The notes beneath the pieces are model-generated. The model did not search any database. It had not been told where the DNA came from and saw only the letters and a program-made list of their open reading frames with translations. A stretch of 64,000 nucleotides of DNA. Origin: Oikopleura dioica. Its lineage: Eukaryota; Chordata; Appendicularia; Copelata; Oikopleuridae. Location: the NCBI GenBank assembly GCA_907165135.1, contig OU015567.1, positions 11,227,001 to 11,291,000 of the forward strand. Direction: 5' to 3'. The translations under genes and the position numbers were made by a program. Shown in pieces: positions 10,749 to 20,762 of this stretch (the first letter of the stretch is position 1; each line of letters starts with the position of its first letter).

Positions 10749-11731
10749 ATGCCCGAGTGCAAATTTCCATCCGCGAAGGAAATCAAGATCATTTTTGAAG
10801 TGATTGCTGCGATGAAGTCAGAGTTTTACCTGAATTTTTCAAAGGAGGGGCTTCTCATCGATGGAATGGATTCAACCGAGTCAATTCTTGTTAAGGTACC
10901 CTTTATTCTCGTGACTTAGAATCTCATATCTCTTTTCAGGCATTAATGAAAGAAGATGGATTTCTCCAGTTCAATCTTGGAGAAATAAACACGGTGGCAG
11001 GAGGTAATGTCAGAATTACTTACCAACTCTCATTTATTTTTAGTAAATGCAAAAGCGATGAACTCATTTCTGAAGACATTGTCGCGCGAGAATTCCCTTG
11101 AGTTCGACTGCCATGAATATGGAGATAAAATGTTCATCACGACGGTCAACAAGGTAACGAAGGGTAAAAGTGAAAAGATTACCTATTTTCTACAAGTATA
11201 ACGTCAAAACTAAATTCAAAATGAACCTCCTGGATCTAATCGATGAGTACAGATCCGTTCCGCATATTCAGTACAGGTAGTTAAGATATTTTGACAAGGT
11301 TTATAGAAGTTTTAGCTGCTCCGTCAGACTCTCGTCCCAGCGCTTTCAAAGGGATGTACGAGGCTTGTTGAATGTCAGCGATAGCGTCATCATCACCGTG
11401 TCTCAAGAAAAAGTTACTCTCGAAGCCGTTGGCGAAGAATCATCTGCTGATGTGGAATTACAGAGGAAAGAAACGCGAGCGTCCGATTATGATATGGTGA
11501 ATATTACGACGAATGAGATATTTACGGCGAAATATTCCCTAAGGTAAAATTTTCATGGTCCTATCGACATTAATGACAAATGATAGCTTGCTGTACAAGA
11601 TCACGAAAGCAACGCCCTTGAGCTCAATCATAACACTGAAATTCTGCAACAAATTTCTGCCAATGCTTGCCATTTATGAGATGGAACGAATTGGAAACAT
11701 AACCTTTCATGTTTCACCAAGATTAAAATAA
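10749..11731 (+). CDS. PCNA-like sliding clamp, copy 2
   Basis: Six exons encode about 250 residues. Domain 1 contains LLIDGMDSTESILVK and a NAKAMNSFLKTLSRE helix after the shared phase-1 Val intron. Domain 2 shows SQRFQRDVRGLLNVSDSVII and VTLEAVGEES. The C-terminal domain carries KATPLSSIITL, nearly identical to the KATPLSSTVTL of animal PCNA, and ends with ITFHVSPRLK, equivalent to the PCNA HLKYYLAPKI strand. The clamp is therefore full length but strongly diverged. The canonical interdomain connector motif (LGIPEQEY) is not preserved. The gene is followed after 50 bp by a small zinc-protein gene on the same strand, with TTTTTAAG before its ATG. Confidence 0.8.
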
Positions 11732-11781
11732 AAAAAATGGAGACATGGTTGATCAGCTTGAATTAAAAGATATTTTTAAGA

Positions 11782-11931
11782 ATGAGTATCTCCAAGAGCC
11801 TGAAAAATCTTAAGGATTGCCTTGAGTGCCAAATATGTTTATCTGGGGAAAACACCCAGCGACAACATTACTGCCCCGGATGTTCAAAGTTACTCTGTCT
11901 ATCGTGCATGAAAGGAAGCGAGCGACAATAA
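11782..11931 (+). CDS. 49-residue Cys-rich zinc-binding peptide
   Basis: Short single-exon frame starting right after TATTTTTAAGA, an operon-type acceptor. Cysteines are arranged C-x2-C-x2-C, then HYC-x2-C-x5-C-x2-C, as in half of a RING or B-box. It is too short for a complete RING. It may be a real small zinc protein or a fragment of a RING gene left after duplication. Confidence 0.45.
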   Translation: MSISKSLKNLKDCLECQICLSGENTQRQHYCPGCSKLLCLSCMKGSERQ

Positions 11932-12244
11932 AAAATTATAAAGCGGCGAATTTCGGTCAAAATTGAAAAGAAAATTCTCCTGCTAGAATGGTCTTCTGAA
12001 ACGCTTACCATTGATGGGCAAAATTTTGAAATAAGATGAAGTTGAATTTTTGAGGTCATATCACGGTCTGAATCCTCGCTAGGGTAAGCGTGGCTACTTC
12101 GAACCAAGTACACTTCGAACTAAATACACTTCGAGTAGAGTACACTTTGGTTTAAAATTTGACGATTTAAAAGATTTCAGGCTTAATTTTAAACTTGAAA
12201 CGTAAATTCCTAATTGAATAAACCTATTAAATATAATAAAAACA
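11932..12244. other. Spacer with 16-bp repeats
   Basis: Contains three TTCGA units (12098-12145). The remainder is AT-rich and I see no gene in it. Confidence 0.5.
12098..12145 (+). repeat. 16-bp TTCGAA repeat, three units
   Basis: TTCGAA/TTCGAG cores at about 12098, 12114 and 12130, 16 bp apart. The leading context (TGGCTACTTCGAAC) also precedes the set at 838. Confidence 0.75.
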
Positions 12245-12795
12245 ATGTCATCCGTACTAGAAGTCAGCAAGGGATCCAAATTACGACATAAAACAACTTG
12301 TCCCCATTGTGGCCAATCTTTCAAGACGGTAATTACCCCGCCACAAATGAATAATAATTTGCTTATAAGGAAGACTTTCGAGAAGTTTTCTGGGCGAGTG
12401 GAGCGCTAGAAGAACTATACAGTAAGTCAAGCTTTGTTTTATGTTAGTTTAACTGTTGAAAGATATAGAAGCGCAGTCGCAAGTGCAATTGAATCAAGGC
12501 AGCCAGAATGAAATAAATTCTGCAATCAAGGAGGAAAGGTTGTCGCTTGATGGAAATACCGACGTGTCGGGGCAGGAATTCATGGGACATGGAAGAGAAT
12601 CCGAGGCAGAGGCAGAAGAAAAAAACGTTCAACCAAGAAAAAAGAATCAAAAATGGTAATTTCAAGAAAAAAAAATAACTAATCCTGTTAAAATCAAGGG
12701 CCGCAACGCAAAATTTGACATCGGTGGCGTCCTTCTATCCATCATCCATTCACAAATCGAGAATGCCGAATGAGGATGGCACGTACGAAGAGTAA
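12245..12795 (+). CDS. Small zinc-motif protein of the replication run
   Basis: Four exons, about 140 residues, family not recognised. Near the N-terminus CPHCGQSF is a single zinc-knuckle-like CxxC. The middle is acidic and Gln/Glu-rich, then basic (PRKKNQKW). Near the C-terminus LTSVASFYP resembles the hydrophobic part of a PCNA-interacting (PIP) box but lacks the leading Gln. TAATAAAG at the stop and TTTCAG before the next ATG 50 bp later give the usual operon layout. A link to the neighbouring clamps is therefore tempting but only inferred. Confidence 0.5.
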
Positions 12796-12845
12796 TAAAG
12801 TAATTTCAACTTGAAATAATATCGCATCTTAATATAAAATTTCAG

Positions 12846-14895
12846 ATGGCGAAAATCAAGGAAGAGAAAAAATTAAAATTTAATCGCTGCTTGGTTTTAT
12901 GCGAACCCTGCTCACGAAGAATCTGTACATTTGACATAAAAATTCGTAAAATGACTGGCAGCTCACATAGACAACTTAAAAGAGTGAAACTGTTCTTTAT
13001 GGCGGCAGCACTTATTCCTGATTCGAGGGGATTTTGTGAAAAAGTAAACGAAAAGCTCCAGGGAAGCGAGACAATTAGAATAACATTCGGAAATGGATAC
13101 TTGGCAGTAAGAAGCAAAGCTGTCAATGAGAAACAACAATCAATTTTACTACATGGTCCTGAACTGAACGAATACTACAAGGAGACAAAACAAGCCATTG
13201 ATTTCTTAGGTGAAATATAATCTTGAATCGCATTTAAATAAGTTTAGTAAATTACGACCAATTCAAGAAAATGCTTGGACAAGTAGAGAAGATGGAAAAG
13301 ATTTACCTTGTTGTCGATATTGGTGAAGAACCAGATTTGAGAATAATCGGCGAGGAAAGCAAACGAATGAAACAATGCTTCATTGATGCAATTTCATGTA
13401 ATCCGCCACTCAATGCTGTGATAAGGGAGGAACTAGCAATCAAACGAAGAATAATAGTTGATTCGATTCGCAATTTGATCAGCGAGTTATGTCAGCAAGG
13501 TAATTTTTTCTTGAAAAAGAAGACATAAATAACGAGAATAAATAAAGAGGGAGGAGATATCGATAGACGGCCTTCAACAAGCTCTACACCAGCCACAGGC
13601 AACGATGATGCAGTCTTCAGAGTACCAGAAATTCCAAGGCCCGCAAAAGCCACGCTAAGAGAATATTATAGACGGCATTTTCCACGGAAACTTCTAAGCA
13701 GACTCTGTACGAGAAATAATGCCTTCGAGCTGCGATCACGAGATTTGAGGTACAACTAAATAGACCAGAAAAAATACCTATTCAAATTAAGCATCGTGAT
13801 CGATAACCTGTCAGAAAGAATACAAAGAAATGATGTTATTCTCGAATGGGCAGATTTTATGCAGTTCTTGACAAAAAACCGTACCAAACGAGTTGATATC
13901 GGAGGACTGTATGAGTCAAAAACAAGATGGCGGAATTTGGCAAAGGATGTCTTTCAGGGCAAAGAGGTAGCTTGAAACAACAACAGTTTAAGAAGGGACT
14001 TAAGCTCTGGCTCGATATTGATATCACCGACTACAAATACCGACATTGCTGCAAGACAGAGAGTCTATGCCGAAAGTGCTGGCGATTTCTAAAAATCGCC
14101 GCAAAGATAATAGAGACTGCGCTCAAGAAAGATATAGGCCTATCACGGGTTTTTTGGGGTAACTTTCATCCGAGAAAGAAAAAAATAACAATAAATAGTG
14201 TTCAGTGGCCGAAGAGGACTGCACGCCTGGTCGTTGGACCCAGTTTTCCTGCTCAACAGCGAAGAGAACAGACGTGCGATCTTGAACTACTTGAGCAAAA
14301 AAAACCTGAACTACAGGGGAAAAAAACTTTATCATACCTACTTGAACCGTGCATACGAAATCATTAGTAAGGAATGGATCCAAATACTGAGTGAACAGGG
14401 TACGCAGTTTGTTTGACGAGCAAAATTTAATTATTCAGAATTACTACAAACCGAAGAAAAAATAAACGACATTTTGGAATTCACAAAACTTCAGGAAGGA
14501 GAAAAAGAAGAAATCAAAAAAGAAATTTTACTAAAAAAGACAGTCGAAGAAAAATGGGGCGTTATCTACAATCGTCTGAAATCGGGAGACATCCGAGACG
14601 AGAACAGTGAAAGAATAATCAAATTTGCAATCGCCCTCCCGGAGTTCGATTCGCCAGTCACGCTACAAAACAGTCACTTGATCAGAATGCCATTTTCGGT
14701 ACATGAAAAAACTCAAAAGGTAAAGACATATCAAAAAAAAAAGCTAACATAATTTTAGTTGCCCTACCGATAGACGCACCGAACACAGAATGGGAAGACA
14801 TCAAAAATATCCCTAGGTTCTCAGAAATAAAAGCAAAACAAAAAATTTTCGACGAAAGCAAACTATACCTGACTACATTTCTTGACAAATACTAA
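12846..14895 (+). CDS. Primase small subunit with N-terminal clamp-like domain
   Basis: About nine exons, roughly 560 residues (animal PRIM1 is about 420). The C-terminal 340 residues are PRIM1-like: LREYYRRHFP, VDIGGLY, the catalytic DIDITDY, the zinc site CCKTESLCRKCW, then VFSGRRGLHAW, and FDSPV followed by MPFSVHEKT. All three metal-binding aspartates appear retained, so activity is plausible. The first about 220 residues are absent from PRIM1 and read like a PCNA domain: IRITFGNGYLAVRSK, then VNYDQFKKMLGQ after a phase-1 intron in a Val codon, the same position as in the three clamps. An intron of only 20 or 26 nt begins at 13967, just before the catalytic motif. Primase makes the RNA primer for DNA polymerase alpha. 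Confidence 0.8.
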
Positions 14896-14953
14896 TCAAT
14901 ATTCAACGAAACAAGATCATCTTCAAACAATTAACTGACACTCATGCTTAAGA

Positions 14954-15638
14954 ATGGAACTGCCTCAAGAACTGCGCGAATTGATGTCCGACCAGCGACA
15001 GTAAGAGTAACGAAAGATTAAGTAGAAGCGCTCATAAAATTAAGACGCACGGCAGATAATAGCTACAAGTTATTTCTGAAGCAGTTGGATCGAATCACGA
15101 CGAGTGAGGAACATGCATACCTTTATAATATGATGCTTCAGATCATGCAAACCATGTAAGAACAAGAAACAATAATAATTTACACTTACATTGTACGGTA
15201 AAATCGCTGGTCTATGACACTCATAGTCCACTCACGTGTCCAAAACAAGAATATTATCGCTTTTGCTCTCGCGGGCCACTTTCTCTTTCGAAGTGAAGCG
15301 GTAAGTTTTAAACAACCCCGTGGGCGCGTGCCTATGATCGTTGATTTTCCCGACTGTCCCAAACCAGAAGGATTTTTAGGTGTCCACCACCAGCGAATTT
15401 TACTGTAAGTTAATTAAGGATGGAATTAGAAGCATATATACTCGGACGAAAACTGCTGATTCGACTTCAATCTGAGACATTCAACGGAGCAGCAGAACTA
15501 CGATTAGGGCTTACTGCCGATGCAAAGAAAAATATCGAGCACGCAATAAAAAAGTAATTGTAAAAAAGAAATTCAAAAATAAATTTATCTAGGAAACTAG
15601 AAGAGATTGACAGCAAGCATTTCAAAAGAAGTCAATAG
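14954..15638 (+). CDS. Unresolved small gene or pair of genes
   Basis: Coding-like segments are clear but I cannot join them into one frame. The first (from ATG 14954, MELPQELRELMSDQ) is followed at 15027-15157 by a helical segment with EALIKLRRTADNSY. Further pieces lie at 15225-15405, and at 15421-15638 a segment starting MELEAYILGRKLL and ending KHFKRSQ. The last may be a separate 60-residue protein with its own acceptor (AATTAAGG before the ATG). The spacing fits an operon member between primase and clamp copy 3. I do not recognise the family. Confidence 0.35.
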
Positions 15639-15727
15639 TAAACTTCAGAAAAAAAAAATAGATTCTGACGAGCAACTGACCCATTTATGAATATTATTGG
15701 AAAAAATCTAAAAAATAAAATTTCAGA

Positions 15728-17053
15728 ATGTCGGCGAAAATAAAACAAGGAATCATGCTTAAAAACTTCCTCAGGATTATGGCTCAACCAAATCATTCGA
15801 TGATATTTTCTTTCGAGGAAAAGGCCCTAGTTATCCAATCCTTCGACGAAAATATGTACCATTACAAGAAACTCGTAATCCCAGAGCAAAACATCGACCA
15901 ATATGTATACAAGCGGCGGATAATTGAAGGTAAGCAAATGATCGAAAAAAAAATGATAAAAATAGCTAGTTCACGAAATCGTCGAGCTTATCAATGCGCT
16001 GGAGAAATTGGCATCAAAGAAAAAAGAAACACACGTGTGGCTACAACTTCACGGAGAATTCGACACTGAACTAACTTTCACCGTGTTCGGAGATGATATT
16101 CATTACAAGCTGACGCTGAGAACAACTTTGAAACTCGAAAAGTGGAACGTGAACGTTGTTGAAAGAGAGGAGGATTGCAAAGTGCTTGTAGCACGAAAGC
16201 AATTTTTGCAAATTCTCGATTTGGCACAAGGTGAACAATAACTCAGTGTTTAGCCCAAAAAAAAAAAAAATAATACGAAATAGAATTAATTTATGGCACG
16301 CTCCGCGTGCATTAATATGACTGACAGAAAATTAAGCCGGGGACGTGATGAAAATCGAAGTAAGAGGACCACGAGACGTTCGCTTCTTCTCAAAGAATAT
16401 GGAAAAAACGATCGAAATCACTTTTCCAATCAAGGATAATAAACTTGTCGGAATCAGGGTCGAGAATGCAAAACCAATATCCAGCTTGTTCAATGCAAGG
16501 TAAGATACTCATCACTCCAATATACAGTTATTATACAATGAGAGTATCCTTAATATCTTTTTAAGTGCTTTACGAATGATGGCCAAAGACATGGACATAA
16601 TAAAATTTGTGACGTTCCGCATGTACGAAATGGGCGAGGCAGCAGTTGTCAATTTCACGACAGAAAAGTTCAATGTAAGAAAGTGCCATAGGAGCTCACA
16701 GCAGAATTGAATTAAGCTTCTTGTGTTGATGCCTTCAATTGCGCCTCCGGATGGTAATATGCCATTCGAAGAGTTTTACGACAAGTTGCGAATTTACGAA
16801 AACGATTCTAACGCTAAGCTTGTTAATCCCTCAATCGCCAGCGACGATAACAAGCAAGCATCCCCTTCGAACACAATCAAGAAAGAAGGTAAGATGATGA
16901 ATTTTAAGTACGACAAAGAACAGATTTATATAAATACTAGAAGTATCGTCAAAGAAAAGAAAAGCCACTCGTGAGCAGAACGTAGAAAATTTGGAGAAGC
17001 CCTCAAAAATAAAACAATCTAAAAAAGAAAACAGCAAACATCCTGCTTCGTAA
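15728..17053 (+). CDS. PCNA-like sliding clamp, copy 3, with basic C-terminal tail
   Basis: Six exons, about 340 residues. Domain 1: KIKQGIMLKNFLRIM and LVIQSFDE follow the PCNA N-domain; VHEIVELINALEKL follows the shared phase-1 Val intron. Domain 2: ARKQFLQILDLAQAGDVMKI and RDVRFFSK correspond to FARICRDLSHIGDAVVI and GVKFSAS. The C-terminal domain starts LRMMAKDMD after the shared phase-2 intron and ends at LLVLMPSIAPP. A tail of about 85 residues follows, first acidic and polar, then Lys-rich (SSKKRKA, a possible nuclear signal). The 106-nt intron 16231-16336 contains a hairpin module. PCNA itself has no such tail; RAD9 of the 9-1-1 clamp does, but the body looks closer to PCNA. Confidence 0.75.
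16295..16330 (+). repeat. Hairpin module, copy 4, inside an intron of clamp copy 3
   Basis: GGCACGCTCCGCGTGC, 12-nt spacer, GACAGAAA. The tail ends 6 nt before the intron's AG. Neighbouring introns are 36-66 nt and this one is 106 nt, as if the module had been inserted. Confidence 0.85.
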
Positions 17054-17249
17054 GAATTATTATCTGCGACTTTTAGTCGATCCCATTTTTTTTTTTCAAT
17101 AAGTGTACTTTTCGAGACAGCTTAGAAAGCGGCTTAGCCCAGAAACTGAATTCTAGTGACAACTGTTTTACTCAATTTTCTATTTGTAATGAACTCAGTT
17201 TTAACAGTGATTTCAATTTTCTCTGTCATAATCATACATGCTGCAATAA

Positions 17250-17489
17250 ATGTATATAAGCCTCACCACTCCAGAATGGTGGAAGGGGGATGATGTTTGG
17301 TGGGAGACCCTATCAACAGAAGAAATGATTGAATTTCTCGCAAATGGTAAATAAAGGAGGGTTCTCAAAATAAAATAAAAAATCATAGACGGTCATGATC
17401 TATACGGCCCGGGTCCTGATGGTGAATATTGCGAAAACGAGGCAAATTGCCGAAGATTCGTAAAAGGATATGAATCAAAAAAACTGTGA
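17250..17489 (+). CDS. Small acidic Trp-rich protein
   Basis: Two exons separated by a 42-nt GT-AG intron give 65 residues. The N-terminal exon has four tryptophans in PEWWKGDDVWWETL. The C-terminal exon is Gly/Pro-rich, then CENEANCRRF. I recognise no family, and no signal peptide or membrane segment is evident. It lies 196 bp after clamp copy 3 and 73 bp before the next small gene, which has TTTCAG directly before its ATG, so it is probably part of the same operon. Confidence 0.5.
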
Positions 17490-17562
17490 ATATATTTTCA
17501 TCGCCGACTGAATTTGTTCGGACGAATTAATAATTCTAAAGATAACAAAGTTTCAATTTCAG

Positions 17563-17841
17563 ATGGGTAATTGTTTCCGCCGAACAAACAACCGAAGCAC
17601 AATCTCGTCAAGATGGGCGAGCACAAGCGACTTCGACTCGATCTCGGTTATCATGCGCCAGCGAATCGAGCAAGGACTCCCTGTCCCAGGTATGAATTCA
17701 GTAAAGTAACTCATTTGGTCCCATTGCTAATAAAAATTACTTACAATATTCTTAGCCCAATTTGCTCCGATAGATCCACAGCCAAACGATGAAGACATGC
17801 GAGAATCTGGCTATGTCTCGCGCTTGAGACGCGATTATTAG
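17563..17841 (+). CDS. Small candidate N-myristoylated protein
   Basis: Two exons, about 70 residues, starting directly after AATTTCAG. The N-terminus MGNCFRRTNN fits a myristoylation signal (Gly2, small residue near position 6) followed by a palmitoylatable Cys and basic residues. That would place it on a membrane, which is odd among nuclear replication genes. The remainder is polar with Pro-rich and acidic patches (IDPQPNDEDM). No family is recognised. The intron is 66 nt with GT-AG ends. Confidence 0.5.
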
Positions 17842-17992
17842 TTGATCTGCTCCAAAGATAATCCATTAGAAATAACAAAGACTTCTCAATTAATGCCGAT
17901 GTCAATAACAAAATTTTCAGTTTCCATTGCTTATCACCCTCCTGACAGAAAAAGAAAAGAATTATTCAACAAAAATGTAAAACTGACCAAAA

Positions 17993-18282
17993 ATGGTGCG
18001 CTGCTCAAATTCTCTTGCGAACTCGAATTTCTATATCATGTCGACTGTAAAAGCACCAATAAAGCAAAATCATTAAATAAAGGCAGTTAAAATTGTAGAT
18101 TCGAAACTTGTCGATGGAGCGTGTAGAAAAAGCGAAGCAAGCTTACTACGGAGGTGAGATCGCCAAAGAAGAAAAGATATTGGCCGAGGCAATAGAAAAA
18201 TTCCAATCGCTTCTTGACGAAGGCAATCTTCAATCCGATGAAGAAAAAAAGAAGAACGGCGAATTGCTCAGTAATAAATAGC
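17993..18282 (+). CDS. Small helical protein; reading frame of first exon uncertain
   Basis: The second exon (18101-18282) encodes a charged helix, MERVEKAKQAYYGG then KEEKILAEAIEKFQS, ending at a TAG. Joined by a GT-AG intron to the first exon, either ATG 17993 or ATG 18038 stays in frame. A competing frame starts at about 17893 (MPMSITKFSVSIAYHPP) and runs across the same intron to an early stop. I cannot decide between them. No family is recognised. Confidence 0.4.
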
Positions 18283-18333
18283 AACCGTAAATGTAATAAT
18301 GTAAATTAAGCGCGGTTAAAATATCAGCAACGG

Positions 18334-18673
18334 ATGCAATCGAAGCAAGTGTTCAACAACGGAGAATTGCTGTACGCGTACACAGCAAGTATCCACAAGC
18401 AACCAAAAGAGTAAAAAATAAATAAACAAAAAAAGTACTAAACAAATGAAGGGTGGTGGAAATTCTCGTCTACGATGAAGGCCACCCCGTCCACGAGCTC
18501 ATAGTGGCATGGGAGAAGATCAGCGCAATGATCGACGAGGTGACCGCCGCGATCGACTCCCTTAAGAAGAAAGGACAGATGCCCCCCGAAGAAGGTAAAA
18601 ATGATTAACGAATAAATAACATTTTATTTCTTTGCCAGCGGAATCGATGAAACGGGACACTGATGATCAATGA
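18334..18673 (+). CDS. Small helical protein of the replication run
   Basis: Three exons give about 84 residues, starting after an ATATCAG acceptor 51 bp downstream of the previous stop. A possible beta segment (VVEILVYDEG) is followed by an amphipathic helix (ISAMIDEVTAAIDSLKKKG) and a polar acidic tail. No known domain is recognised. Spacing indicates an operon tail gene. A hairpin module follows about 200 bp downstream. Confidence 0.5.
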
Positions 18674-19018
18674 GAACATCCAAGAGCGCCAAAAGAAGTA
18701 ACTGCAATCGGGTTATTCTTTAATTGCAAAAAAATAAACTGATTTGCATAGTGCGACATCGAAATACCCGTGAAAAAAAAGGAAAATCCTAAAGTTTACC
18801 AATTTCAGATTGAAAGCTGTCGTTTACTTTTCTATTAAACGTTCATAAAGCAGAACTTGGTGCACGATGGCACGCTCCGCGTGCGAAAATAAGCAAAGAC
18901 AGAAAATGACCTGACACAGACGATTCGTTCGACTTCCTTGCAATTTATTTCTATATTGAACACACTGACAGCTTGAATCGCGCACCAAAAAATTGACTAG
19001 ACCCAGCTTATTTAGATA
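18674..19018. other. Intergenic with hairpin module
   Basis: Contains hairpin module copy 5 and otherwise AT-rich DNA without a recognised gene. It probably separates two transcription units. Confidence 0.5.
18869..18905 (+). repeat. Hairpin module, copy 5
   Basis: GGCACGCTCCGCGTGC, 13-nt AT-rich spacer, GACAGAAA. Intergenic. Confidence 0.85.
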
Positions 19019-20337
19019 ATGAAAAAAGGTGCCTTTTACCCGAAGGACCTCAGCAAATTAACGGAGCACACGCCGCCACGAGACAATGAAAGCATAATCG
19101 CACATTCTTCTGACCCAGGTTTCGAAGAAAATGTGGAGAAAACAATGCTCACCAAGCGAAGTCGCGATCACCTTGAAACTGAGCGGCAGAAAAGGCAGGA
19201 AGAAATCGAAAATAGACCGCAAAATACGCCCGGAAATACAAGAGTCAACCCTGAGCGCGAAAACTTGGTAAGAAACATACAAAATACCATACCAAATATA
19301 TATTTAGACCGATCCACTTGAAGATATGGAAAATGCTCAATTGCAGTATCATCCGCATCAAAAATGGGTCAAGCATGAGCAGAAGCGCAAGTATAAACCA
19401 GACGAACAGTTCCCAATTTCCAGCAAAATTACTCCCACTTATATTGAAAACTTGCAGGTAAATAGAGTTCATCCAATTTCTCATCATTAATATAATAAAG
19501 GCGCTTTCCCTCAACATCAGCGGCAATTTCAAGCAGCACCGTGTTCTCCAGAAGCAAGAGCAAAATACAAGACGTGAATTTACCCAAGAGAGGCAGAGAG
19601 ATTCACCTGAACATACAAATGTGAAATCTTCAGGGCAAGAACCGGTGAGATGCTTACCAATGAATATATGTGACAGTAAAAATTTAAGTTTGACCCATTT
19701 AAAAAAACGGAAAATAGTCAACTAAATCGCCCGCTTGGAGAGTGGATCCAACACTATGCGAATCAAAAGCTTGAAACTCGTGAAGGATATCCAATTGACG
19801 AAGAGAATACTTCGGGCATCGTTGAGCGCTTCCAGGTTTTTACCCCAGAAAAGCCAATAAACAAGTTTTCTTAGACCACTTCTACCAACAGCGGAGAATT
19901 CGATGAACGAGTTGGGGAATGGATCCAGGATCGGGCGGAACCAAAACTGGGAGCCCGTGAGGGATTATTTTCTTCCGGCAATACCCCAACGGGCATCCTG
20001 AAAGGCTTACAGGTTAATGACGCCAATAAAGCCAACTAAATCAACCCTTAAGGCATCTTCAACAAGCAGCGGAATTGCAGATGAACGCATTCGATTGACC
20101 GGGCTTAATGACAATAGCGGCGTTGAATTGCATAATTTTGTCCCGAGGCAGCACTCCATGATGCAGGAGCCACGTCTCATAATAACAACGACGAAAACTT
20201 ACGAGATTCCGGGTACAGTACCAGCTGTTCACGGTTTTCTTCATTGCACTGAAGAAATTCGTATTTGCCGACAGACGGGCAAGCTCGTCCATGAAAAAAC
20301 GAATAAAAAAATTTCCACAGAGAAGAACGAAAATTAG
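19019..20337 (+). CDS. Charged protein built from repeated exons
   Basis: Six exons, all joined by phase-0 GT-AG introns of about 40-45 nt, give roughly 370 residues. Exons 2, 4 and 5 encode related units of 46-50 residues: DPLEDMENAQLQ / DPFKKTENSQLN at the start, then (K/E)W(V/I)-x2-H or GEWIQDRAEPKL, and a final LQ or FQ. Symmetric phase-0 exons explain how they could multiply. The N-terminal exon is charged and Glu/Lys-rich; the last exon has a TTTKTYEIPGT strand and a Cys-containing segment. The family is not recognised and no catalytic motif is seen. It lies between the small-gene operon and the primase large subunit. Confidence 0.6.
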
Positions 20338-20528
20338 ACACGCATAAGTCATAATTTGGACGCCTTCAAAATGATCTCGCCTGTAATTACTACCTTTGCA
20401 CAGATATTTCATCAAATTATAATCCTCTGCAGAACTTATTTCCATGTTCTGTCTCTGCTCCATTAAAAAGTTCTTTGGCATCTCTCAAAATTATGAGCTA
20501 TAAATCCATAACAAGATAAAAAAAAAGA

Positions 20529-20681
20529 ATGGAAAGACAATTGAGGCGAGCGCACGTGGGGATAAGAGTCATCCCAGCAAGACAAGAAATCATAGATGAC
20601 AACATTTGCGAGTTTCCACTGCAAATTTATCGCCGCGTTCCTCCTTACCAGCATGACGTTGAAATAAAGTCGGGTGAATAA
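20529..20681 (+). CDS. 50-residue basic peptide
   Basis: A short frame, MERQLRRAHVGIRVIPARQE onward, after an A-rich AG acceptor and 82 bp before the primase large-subunit gene. Arg-rich N-terminus, no recognised domain. It may be a real small operon member or chance. Confidence 0.3.
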   Translation: MERQLRRAHVGIRVIPARQEIIDDNICEFPLQIYRRVPPYQHDVEIKSGE

Positions 20682-20762
20682 TCAGCAAAATGCACTTTGA
20701 AATAATTATCGGATAACCGAGGCGCAAAATTATATTTTCTACTCGTCAATATAATCACGGAA

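Noticed and set aside
15728-17053. RAD9 or HUS1 of the 9-1-1 clamp for clamp copy 3
   Set aside because: The tail is RAD9-like in being disordered, but body motifs and two intron positions match the other PCNA-like copies, so a PCNA-derived paralogue is preferred.
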